Below are positions 51,346 through 60,090 of a stretch of 64,000 bases of DNA, piece after piece. The position numbers and the translations under genes are program-made. This stretch comes from an uncultured Christensenellaceae bacterium (GTDB taxonomy: Bacteria; Bacillota; Clostridia; Christensenellales; Pumilibacteraceae): NCBI GenBank assembly GCA_910588155.1, contig CAJUPB010000002.1, positions 124,001 to 188,000 on the forward strand, given 5' to 3'. Numbering within the stretch: the first letter of the stretch is position 1; each line of letters starts with the position of its first letter. The notes below the pieces were generated by a model. It did not search any database, had not been told where the DNA came from, and was given only the letters and a program-made list of their open reading frames with translations.

Positions 51346-51930
51346 ATGGCAGAAAAAGCGAAAAAAGCTGCGGTAAACGCAGATAACGGAAGAAACCGTC
51401 TCAAAGCGAGATACGTTTCCGAAATAATGCCCGCTCTTATGAAAGAAAAGGGTTATAAAAACGTCAACGAAGTTCCGAAACTCGAAAAGATAGTGCTCAA
51501 TATGCGTCTCGGCGACATAAAGGACAATTCGAAATCGATGCAGATAGCGACTGCGGAGCTGGAAGCGATATGCGGACAGAAGGCCGTTGTGGCAAGAGCA
51601 AAGAAATCGGTTGCAAACTTCAAACTCCGCGAGGGACAGCCGATAGGCATCAAAGTCACGCTTCGCGGCGAAAGAATGTACGAATTTTTCGACAAGTTGG
51701 TTTCGATTGCGCTTCCGAGAGTCAGAGACTTCCGCGGTATTTCCGGAAAGTCGTTCGACGGACGCGGCAATTACGCGCTCGGAATCAAAGAACAGATAAT
51801 CTTCCCCGAAATTTCTTACGAACAGGTGGAAAAAGTCAGGGGATTCGATGTTTGCGTCGTTACGACGGCAAAAACCGACGACGAAGCAAAGACGCTCCTT
51901 GCCAAGCTTGGAATGCCTTTCAAGAACTAG
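51346..51930 (+). CDS. rplE: Ribosomal protein L5
   Basis: The 194-residue protein has a slightly basic N-terminal extension. It contains NVNEVPKLEKIVLNMRLGD, GIKVTLRGERMYEFFDKL and the RVRDFRGISGKSFDGRGNY signature. It binds 5S rRNA. Confidence 0.98.
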   Translation: MAEKAKKAAVNADNGRNRLKARYVSEIMPALMKEKGYKNVNEVPKLEKIVLNMRLGDIKDNSKSMQIATAELEAICGQKAVVARAKKSVANFKLREGQPIGIKVTLRGERMYEFFDKLVSIALPRVRDFRGISGKSFDGRGNYALGIKEQIIFPEISYEQVEKVRGFDVCVVTTAKTDDEAKTLLAKLGMPFKN

Positions 51931-51953
51931 CAGGGAAAAGGAGAAAATAAAAA

Positions 51954-52139
51954 ATGGCAAGAAAAGCACTTGTAAACAAGCAAAAGAAACCTGCAAAGTT
52001 TTCCACCCGCGAGTATACGCGTTGCAACATTTGCGGCAGACCTCACGCGGTTTTGAGAAAATACGGTATATGCAGAATTTGTTTCCGAGAGTTGGCGTAT
52101 AAGGGAGAAATCCCCGGCGTCAAGAAGTCGAGTTGGTAA
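51954..52139 (+). CDS. rpsZ: Ribosomal protein S14, zinc-binding type Z
   Basis: The 61-residue protein is the short zinc form with two CxxC pairs (RCNICGRPH and GICRICFRE), typical of many Gram-positive bacteria. It lies between L5 and S8 as usual. Confidence 0.97.
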   Translation: MARKALVNKQKKPAKFSTREYTRCNICGRPHAVLRKYGICRICFRELAYKGEIPGVKKSSW

Positions 52140-52156
52140 AGGAGGGCGAAAGCATT

Positions 52157-52555
52157 ATGGTAACGACAGACCCGATAGCGGATTTGCTGACAAGAATAAG
52201 GAACGCTCTCATTGCGCGTCACGACACCGTGACGGTGCCCAATTCGAAGATGAAGAAGTCCATTGTGGACATTCTCGCAAACGAGGGCTATATAAAGAGC
52301 GCGGAAGTAGTGGACGTAAACGGACATTCCGAAATTTCGATAACGCTCAAATACGGCGCAAAATACGAAAGCGTAATCAAGAATTTGAAGCGTATAAGCA
52401 AGCCGGGACTTCGCGTTTACGCGGGTTATGAAGAGCTTCCCAGAGTTTTGGGCGGACTCGGAATAGCGATAATCTCGACGAGCAAAGGCGTTATGACCGA
52501 TAGAGACGCGAGAAAGAACAAGGTGGGCGGCGAAGTGCTTGCCTACGTATGGTAA
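52157..52555 (+). CDS. rpsH: Ribosomal protein S8
   Basis: The 132-residue protein opens TTDPIADLLTRIRNAL and ends with STSKGVMTDRDARKNKVGGEVLAYVW, the S8 signature. The ATG at 52157 is used because GGAGGG lies 12 bases upstream. An in-frame upstream start would overlap the ribosome site. Confidence 0.98.
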   Translation: MVTTDPIADLLTRIRNALIARHDTVTVPNSKMKKSIVDILANEGYIKSAEVVDVNGHSEISITLKYGAKYESVIKNLKRISKPGLRVYAGYEELPRVLGGLGIAIISTSKGVMTDRDARKNKVGGEVLAYVW

Positions 52556-52571
52556 CGGTAGGAGGTAGAAT

Positions 52572-53114
52572 ATGTCGAGAATAGGCAGAATGCACATTGA
52601 CGTTCCCGCAGCCGTTAAAGTGAAGTTCGAAGGCGGCGTCGTGACGGTGGAAGGACCGAAGGGAACGCTTTCGCAGAAGATTGCGGATAAGCACATCGAC
52701 GTCAAACAGGAAGGCGCTACGCTCACCGTGACGAGAGATTGCGACGATAAGGATGTAAGAGCAAAGCACGGACTTTACCGCCAACTTATTGCCAATATGG
52801 TGAAAGGCGTGGAAACTCCGTTCGTAAAGACGCTTATTATACAGGGCGTCGGCTATAAAGCGCAGGTAAACGGCAGCAAGCTCGTTATGAACCTCGGATA
52901 CAGCCACCCCGTGGAGTTTGCCGCTCCCGAAGGAATAACGTTGGCTTGCCCCGATGCGAATACCGTAACGGTTACCGGCATAAGCAAAGAGCTTGTCGGT
53001 CAAACGGCAGCCAATATTCGTTCCAAACGTCCCGTCGAACCCTATCACAACTACGGCTTGCATTACAGCGACGAGGTTGTTGTGAAGAAAGAGGGCAAGA
53101 CCGCGGGTAAATAG
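52572..53114 (+). CDS. rplF: Ribosomal protein L6
   Basis: The 180-residue protein has SRIGRMHIDVPAAVKVKFEGG, then GVGYKAQVNGSKLVMNLGYSHPVEF, and near the end a short form of the RPVEPYHNYGLHYSDE signature. It sits near the GTPase centre. Confidence 0.98.
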   Translation: MSRIGRMHIDVPAAVKVKFEGGVVTVEGPKGTLSQKIADKHIDVKQEGATLTVTRDCDDKDVRAKHGLYRQLIANMVKGVETPFVKTLIIQGVGYKAQVNGSKLVMNLGYSHPVEFAAPEGITLACPDANTVTVTGISKELVGQTAANIRSKRPVEPYHNYGLHYSDEVVVKKEGKTAGK

Positions 53115-53126
53115 GAGTAAAGCGAT

Positions 53127-53489
53127 ATGATAAACAAAGTCAATAAAAACGAAATAAGACTCAAAAGACATCGTCGTGTGAAAGACTCCGTCAGAGGCAC
53201 GGCGGCGCGTCCGAGATTGTCCGTATACAGAAGCCTGTCCAATATCTACGTTCAGGTTATAGACGATAAAGCAGGCAAGACGCTTTGCTCTTCGTCCACG
53301 ATAGCCAAGGGAATGGACGTCAAAGGCAAGAGCAAGGTGGAAGCGGCAAAAGCGGTCGGAGCGGACATTGCTGCAAAGGCAATCAAGCTCGGAATCAAAG
53401 AAGTCGTTTTCGACAGAGGCGGCTATCTGTACACGGGTCGCGTCAAGGCTATCGCGGAAAGCGCGAGAGAAGCCGGACTGAAATTTTAA
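53127..53489 (+). CDS. rplR: Ribosomal protein L18
   Basis: The 120-residue protein has RLKRHRRVKDSVRGTAARPRLSVYRS and the C-terminal FDRGGYLYTGRVKAIAE signature. It binds 5S rRNA with L5. Confidence 0.98.
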   Translation: MINKVNKNEIRLKRHRRVKDSVRGTAARPRLSVYRSLSNIYVQVIDDKAGKTLCSSSTIAKGMDVKGKSKVEAAKAVGADIAAKAIKLGIKEVVFDRGGYLYTGRVKAIAESAREAGLKF

Positions 53490-53504
53490 GGAGGGCATCG
53501 TAAA

Positions 53505-54023
53505 ATGGCAAGACGTGAACGCGAACGCGAAGAAGTCAAAGTCGACGACGGCATCAAAAGCAAGCTCGTCGCCGTAAACAGAGTAAGCAAAACCGTTAAG
53601 GGCGGACGCAATATGCGCTTTTCCGCGCTCGTTGTAGTGGGCGACGGAAACGGTTCTGTGGGTATGGGAATGGCGAAAGCCGCCGAAGTGCCCGAGGCGA
53701 TTAAAAAAGCCGAATCGTTGGCTCGCAAAGATATGGTTAAGATTCCGCTTTCGGAAACTACGATACCGCACGAAATAGTCGGCGTATTCGGAAAGAGCCA
53801 AGTGCTTTTGAGACCGGCTCCCGAGGGTACGGGCGTTATCGCGGGTTCGAGCGCGAGAAGCGTGGTCGAGCTTGCGGGAATACGCAACATCACGACGAAG
53901 AGCTACGGCTCGCGCAATCCAGTGAACTGCGTTAAAGCGACTATGGCGGGATTGAGACAGCTCCGCTCGCCCGAGCAGATTGCGGCGATGCGAGGCAAGA
54001 GCGTCGAAGAGATTCTCGGCTGA
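53505..54023 (+). CDS. rpsE: Ribosomal protein S5
   Basis: The 172-residue protein has the signature GGRNMRFSALVVVGDGNGSVGMGMAKAAE in a slightly shorter form than E. coli, followed by a second half with RPAPEGTGVIAGSSARSVVEL. A 119-bp gap to rpmD contains no clear gene. Confidence 0.98.
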   Translation: MARREREREEVKVDDGIKSKLVAVNRVSKTVKGGRNMRFSALVVVGDGNGSVGMGMAKAAEVPEAIKKAESLARKDMVKIPLSETTIPHEIVGVFGKSQVLLRPAPEGTGVIAGSSARSVVELAGIRNITTKSYGSRNPVNCVKATMAGLRQLRSPEQIAAMRGKSVEEILG

Positions 54024-54142
54024 AAGGCGGATTTGCCGTTTCGGAGTCGTGCTTCGATATCCGGCTTCGACGGCGGTATGCCGAACTTTCGGACTACGGC
54101 AGAAAGTACTAATTTAAAGGTATGACAGGAGGTCATAAACAA

Positions 54143-54367
54143 ATGGCTGAAAAGAAAACGGCGGCAAAAAAAGAGCAAGCCGAAAAAATGTTGAAAATAA
54201 CCCTTGTCAAAAGCACAATCGGACGTTTGGAAAAGCAAAAGCGCACGGTTGAAGCGTTGGGTTTGAAAAAGATTGGTTCCTCTGTGGTCAAGCGTGACAA
54301 CGCCGCTATGCGCGGAATGGTATTTGTCGTCAAGCACTTGGTCGAAGTGGAAGAAATCGGAGCTTAA
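54143..54367 (+). CDS. rpmD: Ribosomal protein L30 with short N-terminal extension
   Basis: The core LKITLVKSTIGRLEKQKRTVEALGLKKIGSSVV is a standard L30 of about 59 residues. A 15-residue Lys/Ala/Glu-rich leader precedes it if the ATG at 54143, which has AGGAGG upstream, is used. The ATG at 54188 would give the usual length but has no good ribosome site. Confidence 0.95.
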   Translation: MAEKKTAAKKEQAEKMLKITLVKSTIGRLEKQKRTVEALGLKKIGSSVVKRDNAAMRGMVFVVKHLVEVEEIGA

Positions 54368-54387
54368 AGGAAAGGAGAAACCGACTT

Positions 54388-54831
54388 ATGGAAATGCAGG
54401 ATTTATCTCCCGCCGTCGGCGCGAGAACCTCTAAAAAGAGATTGGGCAGAGGAATCGGTTCCGGTCTCGGAAAAACGAGCGGTAAGGGTCATAAGGGTCA
54501 ATGGGCAAGAAGCGGCGGCGGTGTGCGCCCCGGTTTCGAAGGCGGTCAGATGCCGCTTGCGCGCAGACTCCCGAAAGTTGGCTTCGATAACCGCTGGAAA
54601 AAAGTATACAGCGTCGTAAACCTCGGCGATTTGGAGCGTTTCGAGGACGGCGCGGTCATAACGGCGGAGTCGTTGAAGGAAGCGGGCGTCATATCCAAAA
54701 TCGAGCCTTACGGACTCAAAGTTTTGGGTGGCGGCGAGTTGACTAAAAAAGTCGTGGTCAAAGCCGCGAAATTCTCGAAAGCCGCAGCCGAAAAGCTGGA
54801 AAAGGTCGGCGGCAAAGCCGAGGTGTTATAA
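54388..54831 (+). CDS. rplO: Ribosomal protein L15
   Basis: The 147-residue protein has the Gly-rich N-terminal region (KKRLGRGIGSGLGKTSGKGHKGQ) and GGQMPLARRLPKVGF, typical of L15. It overlaps secY by one base, suggesting coupling. Confidence 0.98.
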   Translation: MEMQDLSPAVGARTSKKRLGRGIGSGLGKTSGKGHKGQWARSGGGVRPGFEGGQMPLARRLPKVGFDNRWKKVYSVVNLGDLERFEDGAVITAESLKEAGVISKIEPYGLKVLGGGELTKKVVVKAAKFSKAAAEKLEKVGGKAEVL

Positions 54832-56135
54832 TGTTTCGAACACTCGTCAACGCGTTTAAGAATAAAGATATCAGAAAGAAAATCTTTATTACGATAGGGC
54901 TTCTGCTCATATACAGACTCGGTTGTTGGTTGCCGATACCCGGCATAACCACCGAGTGGTATACTTCGGGAGGCGGGGACACTTTTCTCGACCTTCTTTC
55001 GGCAATCACGGGCGGCGCGTTGTCCAACGGCGCATTCCTTGCCATCGGTATATCCCCGTATATCAACTCGTCGATTATCGTTCAGCTTTTGTCGATAGCC
55101 ATTCCCAAGCTCGAAGAATGGAGCAAACAGGGCGATGAGGGCAGAAAGAAGCTTGCGGTAGTTACGAGAGTGCTTACGCTCATACTTGCGGTGGCGCAGT
55201 CCGTCGGTATCGTGGTCAGTATGTCGTCCAACGGCATAGCCACCACAATCTACGGCGTGAATATGCCGCTTTGGTTGGCGTCGACGTTCGTTGCGATAAT
55301 CCTGATTGCGGGTTCTATGTTCACTATGTGGTTGGGCGAAAGAATCACGGATTACGGTATCGGCAACGGTATTTCGCTCTTAATCTTCGTCGGTATTCTT
55401 TCTTCCGCGGGTCTTGCGATAATAGAGATATTCAGACGTATATTCGCGTTTGATGCGGAGAGTCAAGTCGCGGTTTGGGAACTTATCGGATTTATAGTGA
55501 TGGTCGTCGCTGTATTCGCGTTTATCGTGTTCGTGGACGGCGCGGAACGACGTATTCCGATTCAGTACGCAAAGCAGATTAAAGGCAGAAAGCAATACGG
55601 CGGACAGAGCACGAACATTCCCATTAAGATAAATGCGGCTGGCGTGTTGCCCATAATATTCGCTACCGCGATAATCACGTTCCCGCAGTTGATATGCTCG
55701 ATATTCGCACCCAACAGTGCATTCTACGGTTGGTGGATGAATTGGTTGGGCAGCGGCACGCCGATATATTTCGTGCTTACGGGACTTTTGATATTGTTCT
55801 TCTCGTATTTCTATGCGCAGATACAGTTCAATCCCGAAGACGTGGCAAGAAACATACAGCAATACGGCGGTTTCATTCCGGGTATCAGACCCGGACGTCC
55901 GACCAGCGAATATCTTTCCCGCATAAGCAAAAGACTGACGCTGTTCGGCGCAATCTTCCTCGCTTTCATTGCGATAGTGCCGTCGATTATATTTGCGATT
56001 GTATTGCCCACCGCAACGCTGGTAAACGCATTCTCGGCAACGGGACTTCTGATAGTCGTTTCCGTGGCATTGGAGTTTGACAAGCAGTTGGAGAGTCAGT
56101 TGATGATGAAGCAATACAAAGGCTTCTTGAAGTAA
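54831..56135 (+). CDS. secY: Preprotein translocase subunit SecY
   Basis: The 434-residue protein has ten predicted membrane segments. It shows the plug and lateral-gate region (GGALSNGAFLAIGISPYINSSIIVQLL), GGQSTNIPIKINAAGVLPIIFA, and the conserved FIPGIRPGRPTSEYL cytosolic loop. It forms the protein-conducting channel. It belongs to the spc operon as usual. Its last codons overlap the left arm of a palindrome. Confidence 0.98.
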   Translation: MFRTLVNAFKNKDIRKKIFITIGLLLIYRLGCWLPIPGITTEWYTSGGGDTFLDLLSAITGGALSNGAFLAIGISPYINSSIIVQLLSIAIPKLEEWSKQGDEGRKKLAVVTRVLTLILAVAQSVGIVVSMSSNGIATTIYGVNMPLWLASTFVAIILIAGSMFTMWLGERITDYGIGNGISLLIFVGILSSAGLAIIEIFRRIFAFDAESQVAVWELIGFIVMVVAVFAFIVFVDGAERRIPIQYAKQIKGRKQYGGQSTNIPIKINAAGVLPIIFATAIITFPQLICSIFAPNSAFYGWWMNWLGSGTPIYFVLTGLLILFFSYFYAQIQFNPEDVARNIQQYGGFIPGIRPGRPTSEYLSRISKRLTLFGAIFLAFIAIVPSIIFAIVLPTATLVNAFSATGLLIVVSVALEFDKQLESQLMMKQYKGFLK

Positions 56136-56249
56136 CATATATCACGTAAGGCAGTGTCAAGCTTGCGTTTCGGCTCGGTTACGTACGTTGAGTACGCGCC
56201 CGTCGCCGAATCCGCGCTTTCCTTGCCTTACGCGCATCTGTTACTTCAA
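56127..56249 (+). repeat. Imperfect 123-bp palindromic element between secY and adk
   Basis: TTGAAGTAACA (56127-56137, including the secY stop) is the perfect inverse of TGTTACTTCAA (56239-56249). A second pair, CGTAAGGCA/TGCCTTACG, lies inside (56145-56153 and 56224-56232). Inner blocks, AAGC..GCG..TCGGC against GCCGA..CGC..GCTT, continue the pairing. No T-run follows. It could be a mobile palindromic repeat or a structured RNA that divides the operon. Confidence 0.65.
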
Positions 56250-56303
56250 ATACAACAGTATTGAAGAACAAACGCATTGATTTGAGAAAGGAGATTAAAG
56301 TCA

Positions 56304-56918
56304 ATGAAGCTTGTATTACTCGGAGCACCCGGGGCGGGCAAAGGGACGCAGGCAGTCAGAATAGCCGCGCACTTGAATATACCGCACATATCTACGGGCG
56401 ACATATTCCGTAAGAATTTAAAGGAAGCCACTCCTGTCGGACTTAAAGCCAAGGCTTACATCGACAAGGGACAGCTTGTTCCGGACGAAGTGACTTGCGA
56501 AATCGTCGAGTTGCGAATCAAAGAGGACGACTGCAAAAACGGTTTTCTCTTGGACGGATTCCCGCGCAATATAGCGCAGGCGGAAGCGCTCGACAAAATG
56601 ACGAAAATCGACAAGGTCATAAACCTGGACGTTGATTTGAAAGCTCTTGCCGACAGACTGACGGGACGCAGAGTTTGCGAAAAGTGCGGAGAGAGTTATC
56701 ACGTAAGCACGAAAAAAGACGAGACTTGCGACAAATGCGGCGGAAAGCTCTATCAGAGAGCCGACGACACACTGGAAACGGTCAATTCACGGCTTACGGT
56801 CTATGAGCAGTCCACCGCTCCTTTGATAGCTTACTACAAGGATAAGGGCGTACTTGTGAACGTGGACGGAATGCAGTCGATAGAAGCCGTGTTCGAATCT
56901 GTCAAGAAGGTGCTGTAA
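56304..56918 (+). CDS. adk: Adenylate kinase with zinc-type LID
   Basis: The 204-residue protein has the P-loop LLGAPGAGKGTQAVR, then STGDIFRKNL, DGFPRNIAQAEAL and TGRRVCEKCG. The LID holds two CxxC pairs (CEKCGESYHV, CDKCGG), the zinc-binding form. It interconverts AMP, ADP and ATP. It is about ten residues shorter than many homologues. AAAGGAG precedes it, and it overlaps map by one base. Confidence 0.97.
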   Translation: MKLVLLGAPGAGKGTQAVRIAAHLNIPHISTGDIFRKNLKEATPVGLKAKAYIDKGQLVPDEVTCEIVELRIKEDDCKNGFLLDGFPRNIAQAEALDKMTKIDKVINLDVDLKALADRLTGRRVCEKCGESYHVSTKKDETCDKCGGKLYQRADDTLETVNSRLTVYEQSTAPLIAYYKDKGVLVNVDGMQSIEAVFESVKKVL

Positions 56919-57664
56919 TGATAGCCGTCAAGACGGAAGAAGAACAGGAAAAAATGCGGGCGGCAGGCAAGATTGTCGGCGAAACGCTTCGCGAAATAGA
57001 AAAGTTTATAAAGCCCGGCATATCGACAATGGAGCTGAATTCGATTATCGAAAGCTGCATAAGAGACCGCGGGGCGATACCTTCTTTCAAAAACTATCAC
57101 GGCTTTCCCGCCGCAGCCTGTATCTCGATAGACGAGGTGGTGGTGCACGGGATACCGTCGTTGAGAGTGCTTAAAGAGGGCGAAATAGTAAGCGTCGACG
57201 TCGGAGCGTTGATAGACGGTTTTCACGGAGACGCGGCTCGGACTTTTCCCGTCGGAAAAGTAAGCGAGCAAAAACTCAAACTCATCGAAGTCACCAGAGA
57301 ATGTTTTTTCAAGGGTATCGAAAGAGTTAAGGAGGGCGCGAGACTCGGAGACGTGTCGAGCGCGATACAAAAGCACGCCGAAAGTCACGGTTACGGAGTG
57401 GTGCGGGAAATGGTCGGTCACGGCATAGGCAGAAAACTGCACGAGCCGCCCGACGTGCCGAACTACGGAGTCGAGGGCAGCGGGCCCGTTTTGAAGGCGG
57501 GCAACTGTCTTGCGATAGAGCCGATGATAAATATGGGTACGCCGCGAGTGAGTATCGACCCGAACGACGGGTGGACTTGCAGAACGCGAGACTTAATGCC
57601 GAGCGCGCATTACGAAAACACGGTTATCGTGGGCGCGGACGGCGCGGAAATACTGACGCTGTGA
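56918..57664 (+). CDS. map: Type I methionine aminopeptidase
   Basis: The 248-residue protein shows the metal-site residues: the His in NYHGFPAAACIS, VSVDVGALIDGFHGDAARTF, GHGIGRKLHEPPDVPNYG and LAIEPMINMG. It removes N-terminal Met from new proteins. It follows adk as in most Bacillota spc operons. Confidence 0.97.
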   Translation: MIAVKTEEEQEKMRAAGKIVGETLREIEKFIKPGISTMELNSIIESCIRDRGAIPSFKNYHGFPAAACISIDEVVVHGIPSLRVLKEGEIVSVDVGALIDGFHGDAARTFPVGKVSEQKLKLIEVTRECFFKGIERVKEGARLGDVSSAIQKHAESHGYGVVREMVGHGIGRKLHEPPDVPNYGVEGSGPVLKAGNCLAIEPMINMGTPRVSIDPNDGWTCRTRDLMPSAHYENTVIVGADGAEILTL

Positions 57665-57678
57665 CAGAGGTGAACCGA

Positions 57679-57921
57679 ATGGACGATTTGACGTTTAAAA
57701 CGGCGGTAAGCCTCAAAGGTCACGATACGAAACGCAGGTATGTCATAGTTTCGACGGTAAACGAAGACTTCGTGCTTGCGGCAGACGGTAAGTATAGGAA
57801 GCTGGATAACCCGAAGCTGAAACGGTTGAAGCACTTGCGAATAGACGGCGACAGCGGTCTGAACGAAAAGAGCATAACCGACGAAAAGCTCAAAGAGTGT
57901 TTGAAAAAATCCAATTTGTGA
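57679..57921 (+). CDS. KOW-domain RNA-binding protein
   Basis: The 80-residue protein resembles the short KOW RNA-binding protein (L14e-like) commonly placed between map and infA in Bacillota. It has a beta-rich start (GHDTKRRYVIVSTVNEDFVLAADGKYR) and a C-terminal helix. Its exact ribosomal role is not known. Confidence 0.85.
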   Translation: MDDLTFKTAVSLKGHDTKRRYVIVSTVNEDFVLAADGKYRKLDNPKLKRLKHLRIDGDSGLNEKSITDEKLKECLKKSNL

Positions 57922-57931
57922 GGAGTGCTTA

Positions 57932-58153
57932 ATGTCGAAGGAAGACAATATCGAGGTAGAAGGCGTAGTCGTCGAGTGCCTCCGAAACGCAATGTTCAAA
58001 GTCAGACTGTCGAACGGTCACGTCGTGCTGTGCACGATTTCCGGCAAGATTAGAATGCACTATATAAAAATTTTGGTAGGCGATACCGTGAAGCTCGAAA
58101 TGTCGCCGTACGACTTAACCAAAGGTCGGATAACTTATCGTCACAAGAACTGA
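57932..58153 (+). CDS. infA: Translation initiation factor IF-1
   Basis: The 73-residue OB-fold protein has EGVVVECLRNAMFKVRLSNGHVVL, then SGKIRMHYIKILVGDTVKLEMSPYDLTKGRITYR. It binds the 30S A site during initiation. AGGAG precedes the ATG. Confidence 0.98.
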   Translation: MSKEDNIEVEGVVVECLRNAMFKVRLSNGHVVLCTISGKIRMHYIKILVGDTVKLEMSPYDLTKGRITYRHKN

Positions 58154-58210
58154 CGAGAGGTGAGAGCAGAGAAATCAAGAGTGGGCAAAACCGCCCAAAG
58201 GAGAAAAACA

Positions 58211-58327
58211 ATGAAAGTACGTACGTCCGTAAAACCTATGTGCGACAAATGCAAGGTCATCAAAAGACACGGCAAGATTATGGTCATATGCTCGAAATAT
58301 GCCAATCACAAGCAACGTCAAGGCTGA
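58211..58327 (+). CDS. rpmJ: Ribosomal protein L36
   Basis: The 38-residue protein begins MKVRTSVKPMCDKCKVIKRHG and carries the CxxC...C...H zinc site (CDKC, CSKYANH). It lies between infA and rpsM, its usual place, and was identified by reading the sequence directly. Confidence 0.96.
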   Translation: MKVRTSVKPMCDKCKVIKRHGKIMVICSKYANHKQRQG

Positions 58328-58600
58328 TTTAAAGAGTTTATAAGCGGCGCGCATTTACGGCGTGAACGCAGTATTTTGGGTTGCGTACAAATTCTGCGAA
58401 GAAGTCGGTTTTGTAAAACGCTCGCATTTAAACCTTTGAAGCATACTGCATTGACAAAAGAAGCCGTCGGCTTTTGCGTTGGATTGCAAGCATAGAAGAC
58501 ATCGTTCTTGTTTCGGAGTCAGCATTCCATAGCTTCGAACATCAAGGGCGTTTATATATAGGCAATACATTATAAAAATAATTATTAGGAGAAATTCAAA
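58328..58600 (+). other. Long gap before rpsM
   Basis: This 273-bp stretch has no convincing gene. A TTGACA at 58451 lacks a matching -10. TATATATAGG at 58552 and TATAAAAATAA near 58572 form an AT-rich stretch that could include a promoter for the rpsM operon or a translation-control leader, but no clear structure was found. Confidence 0.4.
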
Positions 58601-58972
58601 GTGGCAAGAATAGCTGGTATTGATTTGCCGAGAGAAAAACGCGTGGAGATAGGTCTTACTTATATCTACGGTATCGGCAGACCTATGGCAAATACGATTT
58701 TGAAAGCTACCGGTATCGACCCTGATATTCGGGTCAAAGATTTGACCGAGCAGCAGGTGAACGACCTTCGTGTTTATGTTGAAAAGAACGTGCGCGTCGA
58801 GGGTGATTTGCACCGCGAGGTCGCGCTTAACATCAAGCGTCTTATGGAAATAGGTTGCTATCGCGGCGTGCGTCACCGCAAGGGACTGCCCGTTCGCGGA
58901 CAGAGCACGAAGCAGAACGCCCGCACGAGAAAAGGTCCGAAGCGTACCGTCGGTCGCGCGAAGAAGAAGTAA
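58601..58972 (+). CDS. rpsM: Ribosomal protein S13
   Basis: The 123-residue protein starts with GTG. It has IAGIDLPREKRVEIGLTYIYGIG and the C-terminal signature RHRKGLPVRGQSTKQNARTRKG. AGGAG lies upstream. Confidence 0.98.
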   Translation: MARIAGIDLPREKRVEIGLTYIYGIGRPMANTILKATGIDPDIRVKDLTEQQVNDLRVYVEKNVRVEGDLHREVALNIKRLMEIGCYRGVRHRKGLPVRGQSTKQNARTRKGPKRTVGRAKKK

Positions 58973-58987
58973 GGAGAGTGAACGGTA

Positions 58988-59377
58988 ATGGCAGTTAAAA
59001 AAACAGCTACGAAAAAGAAGATAACCAAGAACATAGACAAGGGTCAGGTTCATATACAGGCGTCCTTCAATAACACCCTCATTACGATAACCGACGAACA
59101 GGGCAATGCGATTTGCGCTTGCTCGGCAGGTGCGTTGGGCTTCCGCGGCAGCAGAAAGAGCACGCCGTTCGCTGCGCAGCAGGCTTGCGAAAAAGCGGCG
59201 GCGATTGCGAAAGACCACGGCGTCAGAAGCGTTGCGGTGTTCGTCAAGGGTCCCGGCAGCGGACGCGAGTCGGCGATAAGAGCGTTGGACGTAGTGGGAC
59301 TGACGGTGACGTCGATAACCGACGTATCCCCGATACCGCATAACGGTTGCCGTCCGCCCAAGCGTAGAAGAGTATAA
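58988..59377 (+). CDS. rpsK: Ribosomal protein S11
   Basis: The 129-residue protein has GQVHIQASFNNTLITITDEQGN, AGALGFRGSRKSTPFAAQ and DVSPIPHNGCRPPKRRRV at the end. It forms the 30S platform. Confidence 0.98.
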   Translation: MAVKKTATKKKITKNIDKGQVHIQASFNNTLITITDEQGNAICACSAGALGFRGSRKSTPFAAQQACEKAAAIAKDHGVRSVAVFVKGPGSGRESAIRALDVVGLTVTSITDVSPIPHNGCRPPKRRRV

Positions 59378-59392
59378 GGAGAGTTTTGAAAA

Positions 59393-60013
59393 ATGGCAAA
59401 ATATACTTGTGCGGATTGCAGACAGTGCAGACGCGAGGGACAGAAACTGTTTTTGAAAGGCGACAGATGCACGTCTAAAAAGTGCGCGATGGACAGACGC
59501 CCCGTACCTCCCGGACCTCACGGTTTGGGCAGAAAAAAGGCGAGCGAGTACAGCATACAGCTTCGCGAGAAGCAGAAAGTGCGCAGAGCATACGGAATAC
59601 TCGAAAAGCAGTTCCGCGCTTACTACGAGGAAGCGGAACGTCAAAAGGGCGTCACGGGCGAGAATATGCTCGCTCTGCTCGAAAAGCGTCTTGACAACGT
59701 GGTATACCGTATGGGAATCGGCTCTTCGCGTGCTCAATCGCGTCAGATAGTCAACCACGGACACATCACCGTAAACGGCAAGACCGTGGATATCCCCAGC
59801 TATCAGGTAAAGCTCGGCGACGAAATAGCCGTCAAGGAGAACAAGACGGACAACGCTTTGTTCAAGGAACTTCGCGGCGCAAAGGTGGTTATGCCCAAAT
59901 GGGTGGAATTCGATACCGAAACCTTTAAAGGCAAAATTATCGATAACCCGAAGCGCGAAGACATCGACCTCAATATAAACGAGCAGCTTATCATAGAGCT
60001 GTACTCGAAGTAA
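59393..60013 (+). CDS. rpsD: Ribosomal protein S4
   Basis: The 206-residue protein has an N-terminal zinc-like Cys cluster (CADCRQCRREG...CTSKKC) and RRPVPPGPHG-type sequence. The S4 domain has LEKRLDNVVYRMGIGSSRAQSRQIVNHGHI. It nucleates 30S assembly and can regulate translation of its operon. Confidence 0.98.
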   Translation: MAKYTCADCRQCRREGQKLFLKGDRCTSKKCAMDRRPVPPGPHGLGRKKASEYSIQLREKQKVRRAYGILEKQFRAYYEEAERQKGVTGENMLALLEKRLDNVVYRMGIGSSRAQSRQIVNHGHITVNGKTVDIPSYQVKLGDEIAVKENKTDNALFKELRGAKVVMPKWVEFDTETFKGKIIDNPKREDIDLNINEQLIIELYSK

Positions 60014-60090
60014 TACTTTCGGATAACGTAAAGCAAAACTTTCGGTTAGCGGCAAAAAGGTAAGCAGACCTAATTTAAGGAGATATCAAA

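Noticed and set aside
58355..60055. Minus-strand open frame of 566 codons opposite rpsM, rpsK and rpsD
   Set aside because: It spans three certain plus-strand genes, and its protein has no domain-like features.
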